Positions 28,361-37,427 are shown, counted from the first letter of the stretch. The stretch: DNA of 64,000 bases from Pseudomonas chlororaphis (GCF_003731765.1 NZ_MOAL01000001.1:62001-126000), one strand, 5' to 3'. Numbers and translations are program-made. Notes: generated from the letters alone by a model not told the origin.

Positions 28361-29125
28361 ATGCCCATGCCCAGTTTGTTGACCCAACACATCGTCCGTC
28401 GCCCGCAGCGCATCGCCCTGCTGCAACACATCGCCGAGCAGGGCTCCATCACCCGCGCCGCGAAAAGTGCTGGCCTCAGCTACAAGGCCGCCTGGGACGC
28501 CATCGACGAGCTGAACAACCTGGCGCAAAAGCCCCTGGTGGAACGCAGCATCGGCGGCAAGGGCGGCGGCGGCGCCAAACTGTCCAGCGAGGGCCAACGG
28601 GTGCTGCGCCTGTACCAGCGCCTGCAAGCCTTGCAGGCCCAGGTCCTTGAGGCCGCAGAAGACGCCAGCGACCTCGATCTGCTGGGGCGGCTGATGCTGC
28701 GGACCAGCGCCCGCAACCAATTGCACGGCACGGTGCAGGCGATCACCGCCCATGGCTGCAATGACCTGATCCGCCTGGAGCTGGCCGGCGGCCTGACCCT
28801 CCAGGCGCAGATCACCCACGACAGCACCCTGCGTCTGGAACTGGACGTGGGCACCGAAGTGGTGGCGCTGATCAAGGCCGGCTGGCTGGAGCTGCTCGCC
28901 CCCAAGCAACCAGAAACACCTGGATACAATTGCCTGGAAGGTCGAATTGAGGGACTTCTCGACGCCAAAGACGGCCCCAGCGAGGTGCGCATCAGCCTGC
29001 CCAGCGGCCAGACCTTGTGCGCCCTGGCCGAGCCTGCGCAGTTGCGTAGCCTCGCGCTGAGCCCGGGTCAGACGCTGCGGGTGCAGTTCACACCCGGCAA
29101 CGTTCTGCTGGGCACGCCGCTGTAG
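28361..29125 (+). CDS. ModE-like regulator with TOBE domain
   Basis: An N-terminal LysR-type winged helix of the ModE kind (RPQRIALLQHIAEQGSITRA, then AKSAGLSYKAAWDAIDELNN and GKGGGGAKLSSEGQRVL) is followed by two TOBE/Mop-like repeats that bind molybdate (TSARNQLHGTVQAITAHGCN; YNCLEGRIEGLLDAKDGPSE). The size of about 254 residues matches ModE. Start is uncertain: ATG 28361 fits the family, while TTG 28301 has a strong GGGGAGG site and would add 20 residues. It probably represses molybdate uptake or Moco genes, none of which are adjacent. A similar gene sits near comF in P. aeruginosa (PA0487). Confidence 0.87.
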   Translation: MPMPSLLTQHIVRRPQRIALLQHIAEQGSITRAAKSAGLSYKAAWDAIDELNNLAQKPLVERSIGGKGGGGAKLSSEGQRVLRLYQRLQALQAQVLEAAEDASDLDLLGRLMLRTSARNQLHGTVQAITAHGCNDLIRLELAGGLTLQAQITHDSTLRLELDVGTEVVALIKAGWLELLAPKQPETPGYNCLEGRIEGLLDAKDGPSEVRISLPSGQTLCALAEPAQLRSLALSPGQTLRVQFTPGNVLLGTPL

Positions 29126-29196
29126 TCGCAACAACTGCAACATTTCCGTCATGGAGGCTGATTAAGGTGGCTGCAAAAACCTGCAGGAAGCCTGAA

Positions 29197-31101
29197 ATGA
29201 GCCTATTAGAAGAAGACCAACCCACCGACCTGGAACGCATCGTCGGCTTCAGCCGCCGCGGCTTCATCAGTGCCGGCGCCCTGTGCGGCGCCGCCATGTT
29301 TCTCGGTGGCAACCTCTTGAGCCGCAGCGCCCTGGCCGCCAGTGTCAGCGCCGGGGCCAGCCGGTTGCTGGGCTTCGAAGGCATCGCTGCCGCCACCACC
29401 GACCGCATCAGCCTGCCACCGGGCTACGCCGCGTCCGTGCTCATCAGTTGGGGCCAGCCGCTGAACCAGGACGGCCCGGCCTTCGACCCCAGCGGTAACG
29501 GCAGCGCCCAGGCCCAGGAAGTGCAGTTCGGCGACAACAATGACGGCATGAGCCTGTTTGCCTTCCCGGACGACCCGCACCGCGCCCTGATGGCCATCAA
29601 CAACGAATACACCAACTACCGCTACCTCTATGCCCACGGCGGCATGCCGCAGTCGGCGGAAGAAGTACGCAAGGCCCTGGCCTGCGAGGGTGTCTCGGTG
29701 ATTGAAGTGCGACGCCAGAACAACGGCCAATGGCAGTTCGTCCAGGGCTCACGCTACAACCGACGCATCCACGGCAACACGCCGATCAATCTGAGCGGAC
29801 CCGCCGCAGGCCACGCCCTGCTGAAAACCAGCGCCGACCCTCACGGTAAACAGGTATTGGGCACCTTCCAGAACTGCGCCAACGGCATGACACCTTGGGG
29901 CACCTACCTGACGTGCGAAGAAAACTTCACCGACTGTTTCGGCAGCAGCAACCCCGAGCAGGCATTCGACCCGGCGCAAAAACGCTACGGTGCCGTGGCC
30001 GCCAGCAAAGACATCAACTGGCATCAGCACGACCCGCGCTTCGACCTGGCCCATAACCCCAACGAACTCAACCGTCACGGCTGGGTGGTGGAGATCGATC
30101 CCTTCGACCCTCAGTCCACCCCGGTCAAGCGCACCGCCCTGGGCCGCTTCAAGCATGAGAACGCGGCCCTGGCGCAAACCAAGGACGGCCGCGCCGTGGT
30201 CTACATGGGCGACGACGAGCGTGGCGAGTTCATCTACAAATTCATCAGCCGCGACAAGATCAACCATCAGAACCCCAAGGCCAATCGCGACCTGCTGGAC
30301 CACGGCACCTTGTACGTGGCCCGCTTCGACGCTGGCGACGGCAACCCGGACCACCCCAAGGGCCAAGGCCAATGGCTGGAACTGAGCCACGGCAAACAGG
30401 GCATCGACGCCAGCAGCGGTTTTGCCGACCAGGCTGAAGTGCTGATCCACGCGCGCCTGGCGGCGAGCGTGGTCAAGGCCACGCGCATGGACCGCCCGGA
30501 GTGGATCGTGGTCAGCCCCTCGGACGGCCAGGTCTATTGCACCCTGACCAACAACGTCAAACGTGGCGAAGACGGCCAGCCAGTGGGCGGCCCCAACCCA
30601 CGGGAGAAGAACGTCTACGGGCAGATCCTGCGCTGGCGCACCAGCGGTGACGACCACGGCGCCATGGACTTCACCTGGGACCTGTTCGTGGTCGCCGGCA
30701 ACCCCGGCGTGCACGCCGGCCAAGCCAAGGGCGGCTCGTCCAACATCACCCCGCAGAACATGTTCAACAGCCCGGACGGTTTGGGTTTCGATCAGGCAGG
30801 TCGCCTGTGGATCCTCACCGACGGCGACGTCAGCAACAGCGGCGACTTCGCCGGCATGGGCAACAACCAGATGCTTTGCGCCGATCCGGCCAGCGGCGAA
30901 ATCCGTCGTTTCATGGTGGGCCCGGTGGGGTGCGAAGTGACGGGCATCACCTTCTCTCCGGATCAGAAAACCCTGTTCGTCGGCATCCAGCACCCGGGTG
31001 AAAACGGCGGCTCGACCTTCCCCGAGCACCTGCCCAACGGCAAACCCCGCTCCTCGGTGATGGCCATCACCCGGGAAGACGGCGGCATCATCGGCGCCTG
31101 A
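29197..31101 (+). CDS. PhoX-family (DUF839) Tat-exported phosphatase-like protein
   Basis: A twin-arginine signal (FSRRGFISAGALCGAAMFLG, with LLSRSALAASVSAG as cleavage region) leads a DUF839/PhoX beta-propeller of about 600 residues. Segments such as TPWGTYLTCEENFTDCFG, YMGDDERGEFIYKF and SPDGLGFDQAGRLWILTDGD are typical. PhoX enzymes are Ca/Fe-dependent alkaline phosphatases of the periplasm. ATG 29197 (MSLLEEDQ) is preferred with AGGAAG upstream; a GTG at 29167 with GGAGG would add ten residues before the signal. No Pho-box is obvious upstream, so phosphate control is not established. Confidence 0.88.
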   Translation: MSLLEEDQPTDLERIVGFSRRGFISAGALCGAAMFLGGNLLSRSALAASVSAGASRLLGFEGIAAATTDRISLPPGYAASVLISWGQPLNQDGPAFDPSGNGSAQAQEVQFGDNNDGMSLFAFPDDPHRALMAINNEYTNYRYLYAHGGMPQSAEEVRKALACEGVSVIEVRRQNNGQWQFVQGSRYNRRIHGNTPINLSGPAAGHALLKTSADPHGKQVLGTFQNCANGMTPWGTYLTCEENFTDCFGSSNPEQAFDPAQKRYGAVAASKDINWHQHDPRFDLAHNPNELNRHGWVVEIDPFDPQSTPVKRTALGRFKHENAALAQTKDGRAVVYMGDDERGEFIYKFISRDKINHQNPKANRDLLDHGTLYVARFDAGDGNPDHPKGQGQWLELSHGKQGIDASSGFADQAEVLIHARLAASVVKATRMDRPEWIVVSPSDGQVYCTLTNNVKRGEDGQPVGGPNPREKNVYGQILRWRTSGDDHGAMDFTWDLFVVAGNPGVHAGQAKGGSSNITPQNMFNSPDGLGFDQAGRLWILTDGDVSNSGDFAGMGNNQMLCADPASGEIRRFMVGPVGCEVTGITFSPDQKTLFVGIQHPGENGGSTFPEHLPNGKPRSSVMAITREDGGIIGA

Positions 31102-31246
31102 CCGCTATCGCCGGCGAGCCGGCGTCTGCCACGTTCAAGGCAGGCGTCGACTGGCCGGCAATAACCGCGGCAAAGCCCCCGGATAACACCTGTCTGCGCT
31201 AACATGCCTGGCCGGACGCAGCCGCCTGCTGCGCGCAGGAGTCAGC

Positions 31247-32221
31247 ATGTCTCACCCGTTCGCAACACTCACACCCGACCTGGTCCTCGATGCCGTTGAA
31301 AGCATTGGTTTTCTCAGTGACGCCCGGGTCCTGGCGCTCAACAGCTATGAAAACCGTGTCTACCAAGTGGGCATCGAAGACGGCGAGCCGCTGATCGCCA
31401 AGTTCTACCGGCCCCAGCGCTGGAGCAACGAGGCCATCCTCGAAGAACACCGCTTTACCTTCGAACTGGCCGAGTGCGATGTGCCGGTGGTCGCGCCGCT
31501 CATCCACAACGGCGCCAGTCTGTTCGAACACGCCGGCTTTCGCTTCACCCTGTTTCCACGCCGTGGCGGCCGTGCGCCGGAGCCCGGCAACCTCGACCAG
31601 CTCTACCGCCTGGGCCAGTTGCTGGGGCGCTTGCATGGCGTGGGTGCCACCCGCCCCTTCGAACACCGCGAAGCCCTGGGGGTGAAGAATTTCGGCCACG
31701 ACTCCCTGGCCACCCTGCTGGAAGGCAACTTCATTCCCAAGAGCCTGCTGCCGGCCTACGAGTCCGTGGCCCGTGACCTGCTCAAGCGCGTGGAAGACGT
31801 GTACCAGGCCACGCCGCACCAGAACATCCGCATGCACGGCGATTGCCACCCCGGCAACATGATGTGCCGCGACGAGATGTTCCACATCGTCGACCTCGAC
31901 GACTGCCGCATGGGGCCAGCGGTCCAGGACCTGTGGATGATGCTCGCCGGCGACCGCCAGGAATGCCTCGGCCAACTCTCGGAACTGATGGACGGCTACA
32001 GCGAATTCCACGACTTCAACCCTCGGGAGCTGGCCCTGATCGAGCCCCTGCGCGCCCTGCGCCTGATGCACTACAGCGCGTGGCTGGCGCGACGCTGGGA
32101 TGACCCGGCCTTCCCTCACAGCTTCCCCTGGTTTGGTACCGAGCGTTACTGGGGCGACCAGATCCTGGCGCTGCGCGAGCAATTGTCGGCGCTCAACGAA
32201 GAGCCCCTGAAATTGTTCTAA
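31247..32221 (+). CDS. srkA: Stress response Ser/Thr kinase SrkA (YihE family)
   Basis: The 324-residue protein has the aminoglycoside-phosphotransferase-like kinase fold with catalytic loop RMHGDCHPGNMMC, metal-binding FHIVDLDDCRMGPAVQDLWM and N-lobe NSYENRVYQVGIEDGEPLIAKFYR, split here as NSYENRVYQV and IAKFYRP. E. coli SrkA (YihE) limits the MazEF death pathway and helps survival of envelope and oxidative stress. CAGGAG lies seven bases before ATG 31247. It is a single gene followed by a REPIN array. Confidence 0.93.
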   Translation: MSHPFATLTPDLVLDAVESIGFLSDARVLALNSYENRVYQVGIEDGEPLIAKFYRPQRWSNEAILEEHRFTFELAECDVPVVAPLIHNGASLFEHAGFRFTLFPRRGGRAPEPGNLDQLYRLGQLLGRLHGVGATRPFEHREALGVKNFGHDSLATLLEGNFIPKSLLPAYESVARDLLKRVEDVYQATPHQNIRMHGDCHPGNMMCRDEMFHIVDLDDCRMGPAVQDLWMMLAGDRQECLGQLSELMDGYSEFHDFNPRELALIEPLRALRLMHYSAWLARRWDDPAFPHSFPWFGTERYWGDQILALREQLSALNEEPLKLF

Positions 32222-32229
32222 CCCCACCC

Positions 32230-32443
32230 GTAGGAGCTGGCTTGCCAGCGATAGCAATCTTGCGGACGCCTCGCCGGCAAGCCGGCTCCTACAGAAAATC
32301 ACCCTCCCGTAGGAGCTGGCTTGCCAGCGATAGCGGTCTTGCGGACGCCTCGCCAGCAAGCCGGCTCCTACAGAAACTCGCCCCTCCGTAGGAGCTGGCT
32401 TGCCAGCGATAGCGGTCTTGCGAACACCATCGCCGGCACGCGG
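32230..32443. repeat. Tandem REPIN array, 79-base period
   Basis: Three units begin GTAGGAGCTGGCTTGCCAGC at 32230, 32309 and 32388, exactly 79 bases apart. The first two are complete REPINs of about 63 bases ending GCCGGCTCCTAC, with spacers of 16 bases. The third is degenerate on its right side (CGCCGGCACGCGG). The units differ by only a few bases, which suggests recent duplication or conversion. Together they fill most of the 309-base gap between srkA and rarD. No gene is visible in that gap. Confidence 0.93.
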
Positions 32444-32530
32444 CCTCAACCGCGAGCGCAAAAGCCAGGACAGGTATAGACATTTCTCCTTACAATCGTC
32501 GTTTGTTAGCTGCCTAAGCAAGGACTCTGC

Positions 32531-33418
32531 ATGCAAGCCGCCAACCCGCGCCACGGGTACATCCTGGGCCTGAGTGCCTACATCATCTGGGGCCTGTTCC
32601 CGCTCTACTTCAAAGCCATCGCCAGCGTGCCCGCCGTGGAAATCATCATCCACCGGGTGCTGTGGTCGGCGTTGTTCGGCGCATTGCTGTTGCTGGTATG
32701 GAAACACCCGGGCTGGTGGCGCGAACTGCGGGACAACCCCAAGCGCCTGGCGATCCTGGCCTTGAGCGGCACCCTGATTGCGGCCAACTGGCTGACCTAT
32801 GTCTGGTCGGTGAACAATGGGCGCATGCTCGAAGCCAGCCTCGGCTACTACATCAACCCCCTGGTCAACGTGTTGCTGGGCATGCTGATCCTCGGCGAAC
32901 GCCTGCGGCGCCTGCAGTGGCTGGCGGTGGGGTTGGCGACGGTGGGTGTGCTGCAGCAAGTGTGGCAAGTGGGCAGCCTGCCCTGGGTGTCCTTGGTGCT
33001 GGCGCTGACCTTCGGTTTCTATGGGCTGATCCGCAAACAGGCGCCGGTCAAGGCGCTACCCGGGCTGGTGGTGGAAACCTGGATGCTGGTGCCCATCGCT
33101 GCCGCCTGGCTGTTGCTGCACCCGGAGGCCAGCAGCGCCCAGGCCCATTTCTGGACCACTTCCGAAGCCTGGTGGCTGGTGGCGGCCGGCCCGGTAACCT
33201 TGGTGCCGCTGGTGTGTTTCAACGCGGCTGCACGGCACCTGCCCTACACCACCCTGGGCTTCCTGCAATACCTGGCACCGACCCTGGTGCTGTTGCAGGC
33301 CGTGCTGTTGTTTGATGAACACTTGTCGTCCAGCACCTTGCTGGCCTTCATGTTTATCTGGGCCGGGCTGGCGGTTTACAGCGTGGATGCCTGGATCAGC
33401 CTGCGCGGCCGGCGCTGA
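32531..33418 (+). CDS. rarD: EamA-family transporter RarD
   Basis: This inner-membrane protein of 295 residues has about ten hydrophobic segments and an EamA duplication. The N-terminal motif GYILGLSAYIIWGLFPLYFK and SLGYYINPLVNVLLGMLILG, then FLQYLAPTLVLLQAVLLFDE are RarD signatures. RarD proteins belong to the drug/metabolite transporter superfamily; the name comes from chloramphenicol sensitivity in P. aeruginosa, and the natural substrate is unclear. ATG 32531 has CAAGGA at about 32518-32523. Confidence 0.93.
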   Translation: MQAANPRHGYILGLSAYIIWGLFPLYFKAIASVPAVEIIIHRVLWSALFGALLLLVWKHPGWWRELRDNPKRLAILALSGTLIAANWLTYVWSVNNGRMLEASLGYYINPLVNVLLGMLILGERLRRLQWLAVGLATVGVLQQVWQVGSLPWVSLVLALTFGFYGLIRKQAPVKALPGLVVETWMLVPIAAAWLLLHPEASSAQAHFWTTSEAWWLVAAGPVTLVPLVCFNAAARHLPYTTLGFLQYLAPTLVLLQAVLLFDEHLSSSTLLAFMFIWAGLAVYSVDAWISLRGRR

Positions 33419-33436
33419 TCAAAAAACGCTCAAAGC

Positions 33437-33467
33437 CTTGCAGGCCATGATATCCGTGGCCTGCAGG
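33437..33467. terminator. Hairpin after rarD
   Basis: TGCAGGCCA (33439-33447) and TGGCCTGCA (33457-33465) form a perfect nine-base-pair stem, extended by a G-U and a C-G pair, with a nine-base loop, about 20 bases after the rarD stop. No T run follows, so this may be a mRNA-stabilising or Rho-assisted structure. Confidence 0.45.
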
Positions 33468-33481
33468 CATCCTTCCCAAGG

Positions 33482-33628
33482 TTATCCACAACGTGATCCC
33501 CGCCGTTTGTGCACAAGCCCTTGAAACTGCTGGTTTTTTGATCAGATCCTGAAGAGCCACGGCCCGCCTGGGCTGGCGCTCAGTCTCTACAGGTTATCCA
33601 CAGGCGCATGCACCTTAAACTTGGATAA
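33482..33628. other. Cluster of DnaA boxes between rarD and the GcvR-like gene
   Basis: Two perfect TTATCCACA boxes occur at 33482-33490 and 33594-33602, both on the plus strand. Weaker matches are TTGTGCACA at 33507-33515 (7/9) and, on the minus strand, TTATCCAAG at about 33620-33628 (7/9). All lie within a 223-base gap between two convergent genes. None of the genes expected beside a Pseudomonas oriC (dnaA, rpmH, gyrB) are present, so a titration or control site is more likely than the origin. Confidence 0.65.
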
Positions 33629-33641
33629 CCCGCAGCACCGG

Positions 33642-34160
33642 TCACCCCTCGCTGCGCAGCACCAACTCCACCATCAGATCGTCCGCCAGGGTTTCCAGGC
33701 GTGATTGCAAGACATCCAGGGACAACGTCAGGGGCACCGCCAGAATGGCCTCGGCATGAAACAGCGGCTCGCTGCTCATGGGCGCCGGCCGCACTTCGGT
33801 GACCAGGCTTTCCAGGTTGACCCCCTGCTCGCTCAGCAAACGGGTGATGTCGCGCACGATGCCCGGCCGGTCGTTACCCACCAACTCCATGGCGATCGGC
33901 TTCCAAGTGCAGGACTGCTCGATCCCGCTGTCGGCAAGCAGCACGCGAATGCCCTGGGCCGTCAACCCCTGCAGGGCCTCCACCAATTCGTCGTAGGCTG
34001 CGGCCGGAACCCCCACCCGCAAGATCCCGGCAAACTGCCCGGCCATGCGCGACATGCGGCTCTCCAGCCAATTGCCGCCGTGCTCAGCGATGCACTGGGC
34101 GATGCGCTCGACCTGTCCGGGTTTGTCCGGGGCAAATACGGTGAGTACGAGGTGGTCCAT
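33642..34160 (-). CDS. Glycine cleavage system repressor-like protein, two ACT domains
   Basis: The 172-residue protein is two tandem ACT domains (LVLTVFAPDKPGQVERIAQC at the start; AMELVGNDRPGIVRDITRLL in the second half) with no DNA-binding domain. This is the GcvR pattern: in E. coli GcvR binds GcvA and, without glycine, turns it into a repressor of gcvTHP. No gcv gene is nearby, so partner and effector remain inferred. A REP lies upstream in the gap to glcB. Confidence 0.85.
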   Translation of the reverse strand: MDHLVLTVFAPDKPGQVERIAQCIAEHGGNWLESRMSRMAGQFAGILRVGVPAAAYDELVEALQGLTAQGIRVLLADSGIEQSCTWKPIAMELVGNDRPGIVRDITRLLSEQGVNLESLVTEVRPAPMSSEPLFHAEAILAVPLTLSLDVLQSRLETLADDLMVELVLRSEG

Positions 34161-34231
34161 GGCGCAGCCCTCTGTTCAGGATGAAAGAGCAATTATAGGC
34201 AGCCTGGAATCCAACAGCTTCCGCTCCACCT

Positions 34232-34316
34232 TGTAGGCGCTGGCTTGCCAGCGATCGACACCCTCAAGCCCTGCGCAAAGCCTCAATCTTCAATCGCCGG
34301 CAAGCCGGCCCATACA
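34232..34316. repeat. REPIN upstream of glcB
   Basis: TGTAGGCGCTGGCTTGCCAGCGATC at the left and AATCGCCGGCAAGCCGGCCCATACA at the right, inverted to each other, form an 85-base REPIN. It sits just upstream of the divergent GcvR-like gene and about 145 bases before the inferred glcB promoter. Confidence 0.85.
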
Positions 34317-34706
34317 GAGGGCCGAAGGGAAGGAAAATACAAATCGTGTACAACTCTTTAGATTTATCTGGAACAATCAATCGTTTTTTTGAGAACATCC
34401 GAATCCCCGGCGTGACCGCGATGCTTTTCTGAGTCGCGGAACGACGTATTTAGTCTAATTTTCACAAGCGCAATTCATCATGTAGTATGCCGCAGCGCGC
34501 ACTACATAACGTTGGATCGATGTCTGCCAAGGCGCAGTCGCAACCTTTGAAAGCCCCCGTCAGCAAGGCTCAGCCGTTGATTGGAAGCACCCAGCCGCCG
34601 GCAATGGCATGTACTGGAAACAGGGGTTGTGCTTTAAATGGCCCGAGGCTTCATTGTTAATTTGAAGAGCTGAAAAGCGAAATAGCTGAGCAGAGTGAGG
34701 CAAGCA
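34317..34706 (+). promoter_or_regulatory. glcB promoter region and long 5' leader
   Basis: A plausible sigma-70 promoter is TTCACA (34461-34466), 16 bases, TAGTAT (34483-34488), putting transcription start near 34495 and leaving a leader of about 210 bases before glcB. Upstream, TCGTGTACAA at about 34344-34353 fits the TNGT-Nx-ACNA pattern of FadR-type GntR regulators such as GlcC, but weakly. The leader contains a 46-codon reading frame (34520-34660) with a poor ribosome site, which I do not call a gene. No known riboswitch was recognised. Confidence 0.45.
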
Positions 34707-36884
34707 ATGACTGAACACGTTCAAGTCGGTGGCCTGCAGGTCGCCAAAGTCCTGTTCGACTTCGTGAACAACGAAGCCATTCCCGGTACCGGCCTCACCG
34801 CCGAGGCATTCTGGGGCGGCGCCGACAAGGTCATTCACGACCTGGCGCCGAAGAACAAAGCCCTACTCGCCAAACGCGACGATTTCCAGGCGCGTATCGA
34901 TGCCTGGCACCAATCCCGTGCCGGTCAAGCACACGACGCCGTGGCCTACAAAGCCTTCTTGCAAGACATCGGTTACCTGCTGCCAGAAGCAGCGGACTTC
35001 CAGGCGACGACACAAAACGTCGACGAAGAAATTGCCCACATGGCCGGCCCGCAACTGGTGGTGCCGGTGATGAACGCGCGCTTTGCCCTGAACGCCTCCA
35101 ACGCCCGCTGGGGTTCGCTGTACGACGCGCTGTACGGCACTGACGCCATCAGCGAAGCCGACGGCGCAGAGAAAGGCAAAGGCTACAACAAGGTCCGCGG
35201 CGACAAGGTCATTGCCTTCGCCCGTGCCTTCCTCGATGAATCCGCGCCATTGACCGCCGGTTCCCATGTCGACTCCGTGAGCTACAAGATCGTCGACGGC
35301 AAGCTGGTGGTCGGCCTCAAGGGCGGCAGCAACAGCGGCCTGCGCGATGACGCGCAACTGATCGGTTACCACGGCGACGCCGCTGCACCGAGCGCCATCC
35401 TGCTCAAGCACAACGGCCTGCACTTCGAAATCCAGATCGATGCCAGCAGCCCGGTCGGCCAGACCGACGCCGCCGGGGTCAAGGACCTGCTGATGGAAGC
35501 AGCCCTGACCACCATCATGGACTGCGAAGACTCGGTCGCCGCCGTCGATGCCGACGACAAAGTGGTGATCTACCGCAACTGGCTCGGCCTGATGAAGGGC
35601 GACCTGTCCGAAGAAGTCGTCAAAGGCGGCAAATCCTTCACCCGCACCATGAACGCCGACCGTGAATACACCGGCGTCGATGGCTCGACAGTGAAACTGC
35701 ACGGCCGCTCGCTGCTGTTCGTGCGCAACGTTGGCCACCTGATGACCATCGACGCGATCCTCGACAAAGACGGCAACGAAGTACCGGAAGGCATCCTCGA
35801 TGGCCTGGTCACCAGCCTCGCCGCCATCCACAACATCAACGGCGGCACCTCGCGCACCAACAGCCGGACCGGCTCGGTGTACATCGTCAAGCCGAAGATG
35901 CACGGCCCTGAAGAAGCCGCCTTCACCAACGAGCTGTTCGGCCGCATCGAAGACGTCCTGAGCCTGCCGCGCAATACCCTGAAGGTCGGGATCATGGACG
36001 AGGAGCGCCGCACCACGGTCAACCTCAAGGCCTGCATCAAGGCCGCCAGCGAGCGCGTGGTGTTTATCAACACCGGCTTCCTCGACCGCACCGGCGACGA
36101 AATCCACACCTCCATGGAAGCCGGCGCCGTGGTGCGCAAGTCCGCCATGAAGGGCGAGAAATGGATCGGCGCCTACGAGAACTGGAACGTCGACATCGGC
36201 CTGTCCACCGGCCTGCAAGGCCGTGCGCAGATCGGCAAAGGCATGTGGGCCATGCCGGACCTGATGGCCGCCATGCTCGAGCAGAAAATCGCTCACCCAC
36301 TGGCCGGTGCCAACACCGCCTGGGTGCCGTCGCCGACTGCCGCCGCCCTGCACGTGCTGCACTATCACAAGGTCGACGTATTCGCCCGCCAGGCCGAACT
36401 GGTCAAGCGCGAGCGCGCTTCGGTGGACGATATCCTGACCATTCCCCTGGCCAGCAACACCGACTGGTCCGCCGAAGAAGTGCGCAACGAACTGGATAAC
36501 AACGCCCAGGGCATCCTCGGTTACGTGGTGCGCTGGATCGACCAGGGCGTGGGCTGTTCGAAAGTGCCGGACATCAACGACGTCGGCCTGATGGAAGACC
36601 GAGCCACCCTGCGTATCTCCAGCCAGCACATCGCCAACTGGCTGCGCCATGGCATTGTCACCGAGGCCCAGGTGCTGGAAAGCCTCAAGCGCATGGCGCC
36701 GGTGGTGGATCGGCAGAACGCCGGTGACGCGCTGTACCGTCCATTGGCCCCCGACTTCGACAGCAACATCGCCTTCCAGGCGGCGCTGGAGTTGGTGATC
36801 GAAGGCACCAAGCAGCCCAACGGCTACACCGAGCCGGTACTGCACCGTCGTCGTCGCGAGTTCAAGGCCAAGAACGGCCTGTAA
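34707..36884 (+). CDS. glcB: Malate synthase G
   Basis: GlcB condenses glyoxylate with acetyl-CoA to malate, completing the glyoxylate shunt and allowing growth on acetate, fatty acids and glycolate. The single-chain 725-residue isoform G is shown by length and by [76 protein letters not shown] and [23 protein letters not shown] 34707 gives the normal length; a GTG four codons upstream is less likely. It is monocistronic with a clear terminator. Its presence beside beta-oxidation genes fits acetyl-CoA use. Confidence 0.97.
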   Translation: MTEHVQVGGLQVAKVLFDFVNNEAIPGTGLTAEAFWGGADKVIHDLAPKNKALLAKRDDFQARIDAWHQSRAGQAHDAVAYKAFLQDIGYLLPEAADFQATTQNVDEEIAHMAGPQLVVPVMNARFALNASNARWGSLYDALYGTDAISEADGAEKGKGYNKVRGDKVIAFARAFLDESAPLTAGSHVDSVSYKIVDGKLVVGLKGGSNSGLRDDAQLIGYHGDAAAPSAILLKHNGLHFEIQIDASSPVGQTDAAGVKDLLMEAALTTIMDCEDSVAAVDADDKVVIYRNWLGLMKGDLSEEVVKGGKSFTRTMNADREYTGVDGSTVKLHGRSLLFVRNVGHLMTIDAILDKDGNEVPEGILDGLVTSLAAIHNINGGTSRTNSRTGSVYIVKPKMHGPEEAAFTNELFGRIEDVLSLPRNTLKVGIMDEERRTTVNLKACIKAASERVVFINTGFLDRTGDEIHTSMEAGAVVRKSAMKGEKWIGAYENWNVDIGLSTGLQGRAQIGKGMWAMPDLMAAMLEQKIAHPLAGANTAWVPSPTAAALHVLHYHKVDVFARQAELVKRERASVDDILTIPLASNTDWSAEEVRNELDNNAQGILGYVVRWIDQGVGCSKVPDINDVGLMEDRATLRISSQHIANWLRHGIVTEAQVLESLKRMAPVVDRQNAGDALYRPLAPDFDSNIAFQAALELVIEGTKQPNGYTEPVLHRRRREFKAKNGL

Positions 36885-36905
36885 ACCCGCGCGATAGCCC
36901 CAACG

Positions 36906-36938
36906 AAAAAGCCCCGGTTTGCAAGGCCGGGGCTTTTT
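36906..36938. terminator. Bidirectional terminator between glcB and the response regulator
   Basis: AAAAAGCCCCGG and CCGGGGCTTTTT form a perfect 12-base-pair stem with a nine-base loop. The A and T runs at both ends make it an efficient intrinsic terminator for glcB and for the converging minus-strand gene. Confidence 0.95.
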
Positions 36939-36980
36939 CATGGGCGGGTATTGGCGACGCCCGGAGCGCCGGGCTCACGC

Positions 36981-37427
36981 CTAGGGCACAACCCCCAGTT
37001 CATGCTTGACCAGGGCCAGCAGCTTGCTGGTGTCCACCGGTTTGAGCAGAAAGTCCACCACGCTCAAGTGCATGGCCTCGATGGCATCACGCACGTCGGC
37101 ATCCCCGGAAATGATGATGATCGGCAACGCCGCCCGCTCCGACTCGCGCACTTGGCGTATCAGGTCGAGGCCGCCACAGGGCGCCATGCGCAGGTCGGTG
37201 ATCAGCAAACCAATGGATTTGCTGGAACGGAGCAACTCCAGGGCCGCCTGGCCACTGGCTGCGGTCATGCAACGAATACCGTCCAGCGCAAGGATTTCCG
37301 AGAGCAACTCCCGCGCATCCTTGTCGTCATCGGCGATCAGCACACGCTGGGGCGGCAGGTCAGGCTCCAGCATCACGGCACTCAGCGCCTCGCGCTCGGC
37401 ATCGCTCAAAATATCGTGGTCAGACAT
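36981..37427 (-). CDS. Receiver-only response regulator
   Basis: The 148-residue protein is a lone CheY-like receiver after a 25-residue N-terminal tail. The acidic pocket is in RVLIADDDKDARELL, the phospho-acceptor Asp in LLITDLRMAPCGG, the switch Thr/Ser in IIIISGDADV and the Lys in VVDFLLKPVDTSKL. It has no output domain and no adjacent histidine kinase, so it must act through protein-protein contact or a distant partner. It is transcribed away from the CBS/DUF294 gene across a 260-base gap in which I identify no further site. Confidence 0.9.
   Translation of the reverse strand: MSDHDILSDAEREALSAVMLEPDLPPQRVLIADDDKDARELLSEILALDGIRCMTAASGQAALELLRSSKSIGLLITDLRMAPCGGLDLIRQVRESERAALPIIIISGDADVRDAIEAMHLSVVDFLLKPVDTSKLLALVKHELGVVP

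Noticed and set aside
32230..32443. Regular 79-base repeats considered as a CRISPR array
   Set aside because: The repeated part is a 63-base palindromic REPIN and the spacers are 16 bases. No cas gene is nearby and there are only 2.5 units.
31199..32968. Minus-strand frame running through srkA, the REPIN array and rarD
   Set aside because: It passes through three repeat units that translate to a repeated nonsense peptide, and both flanking genes are certain on the plus strand.
33419..33641. DnaA-box gap considered as the chromosomal origin
   Set aside because: None of dnaA, dnaN, rpmH, gyrB, gidA or parAB lie in the window, and no AT-rich unwinding element is seen.
34520..34660. 46-codon frame in the glcB leader
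   Set aside because: Poor ribosome binding site, no recognisable peptide pattern and ordinary length for chance in GC-rich DNA. Kept only as a note in the leader entry.
34863..36941. Long minus-strand frame opposite glcB
   Set aside because: Antisense to an intact malate synthase G with all its motifs; composition rich in V, H, G, A is typical of shadow frames.
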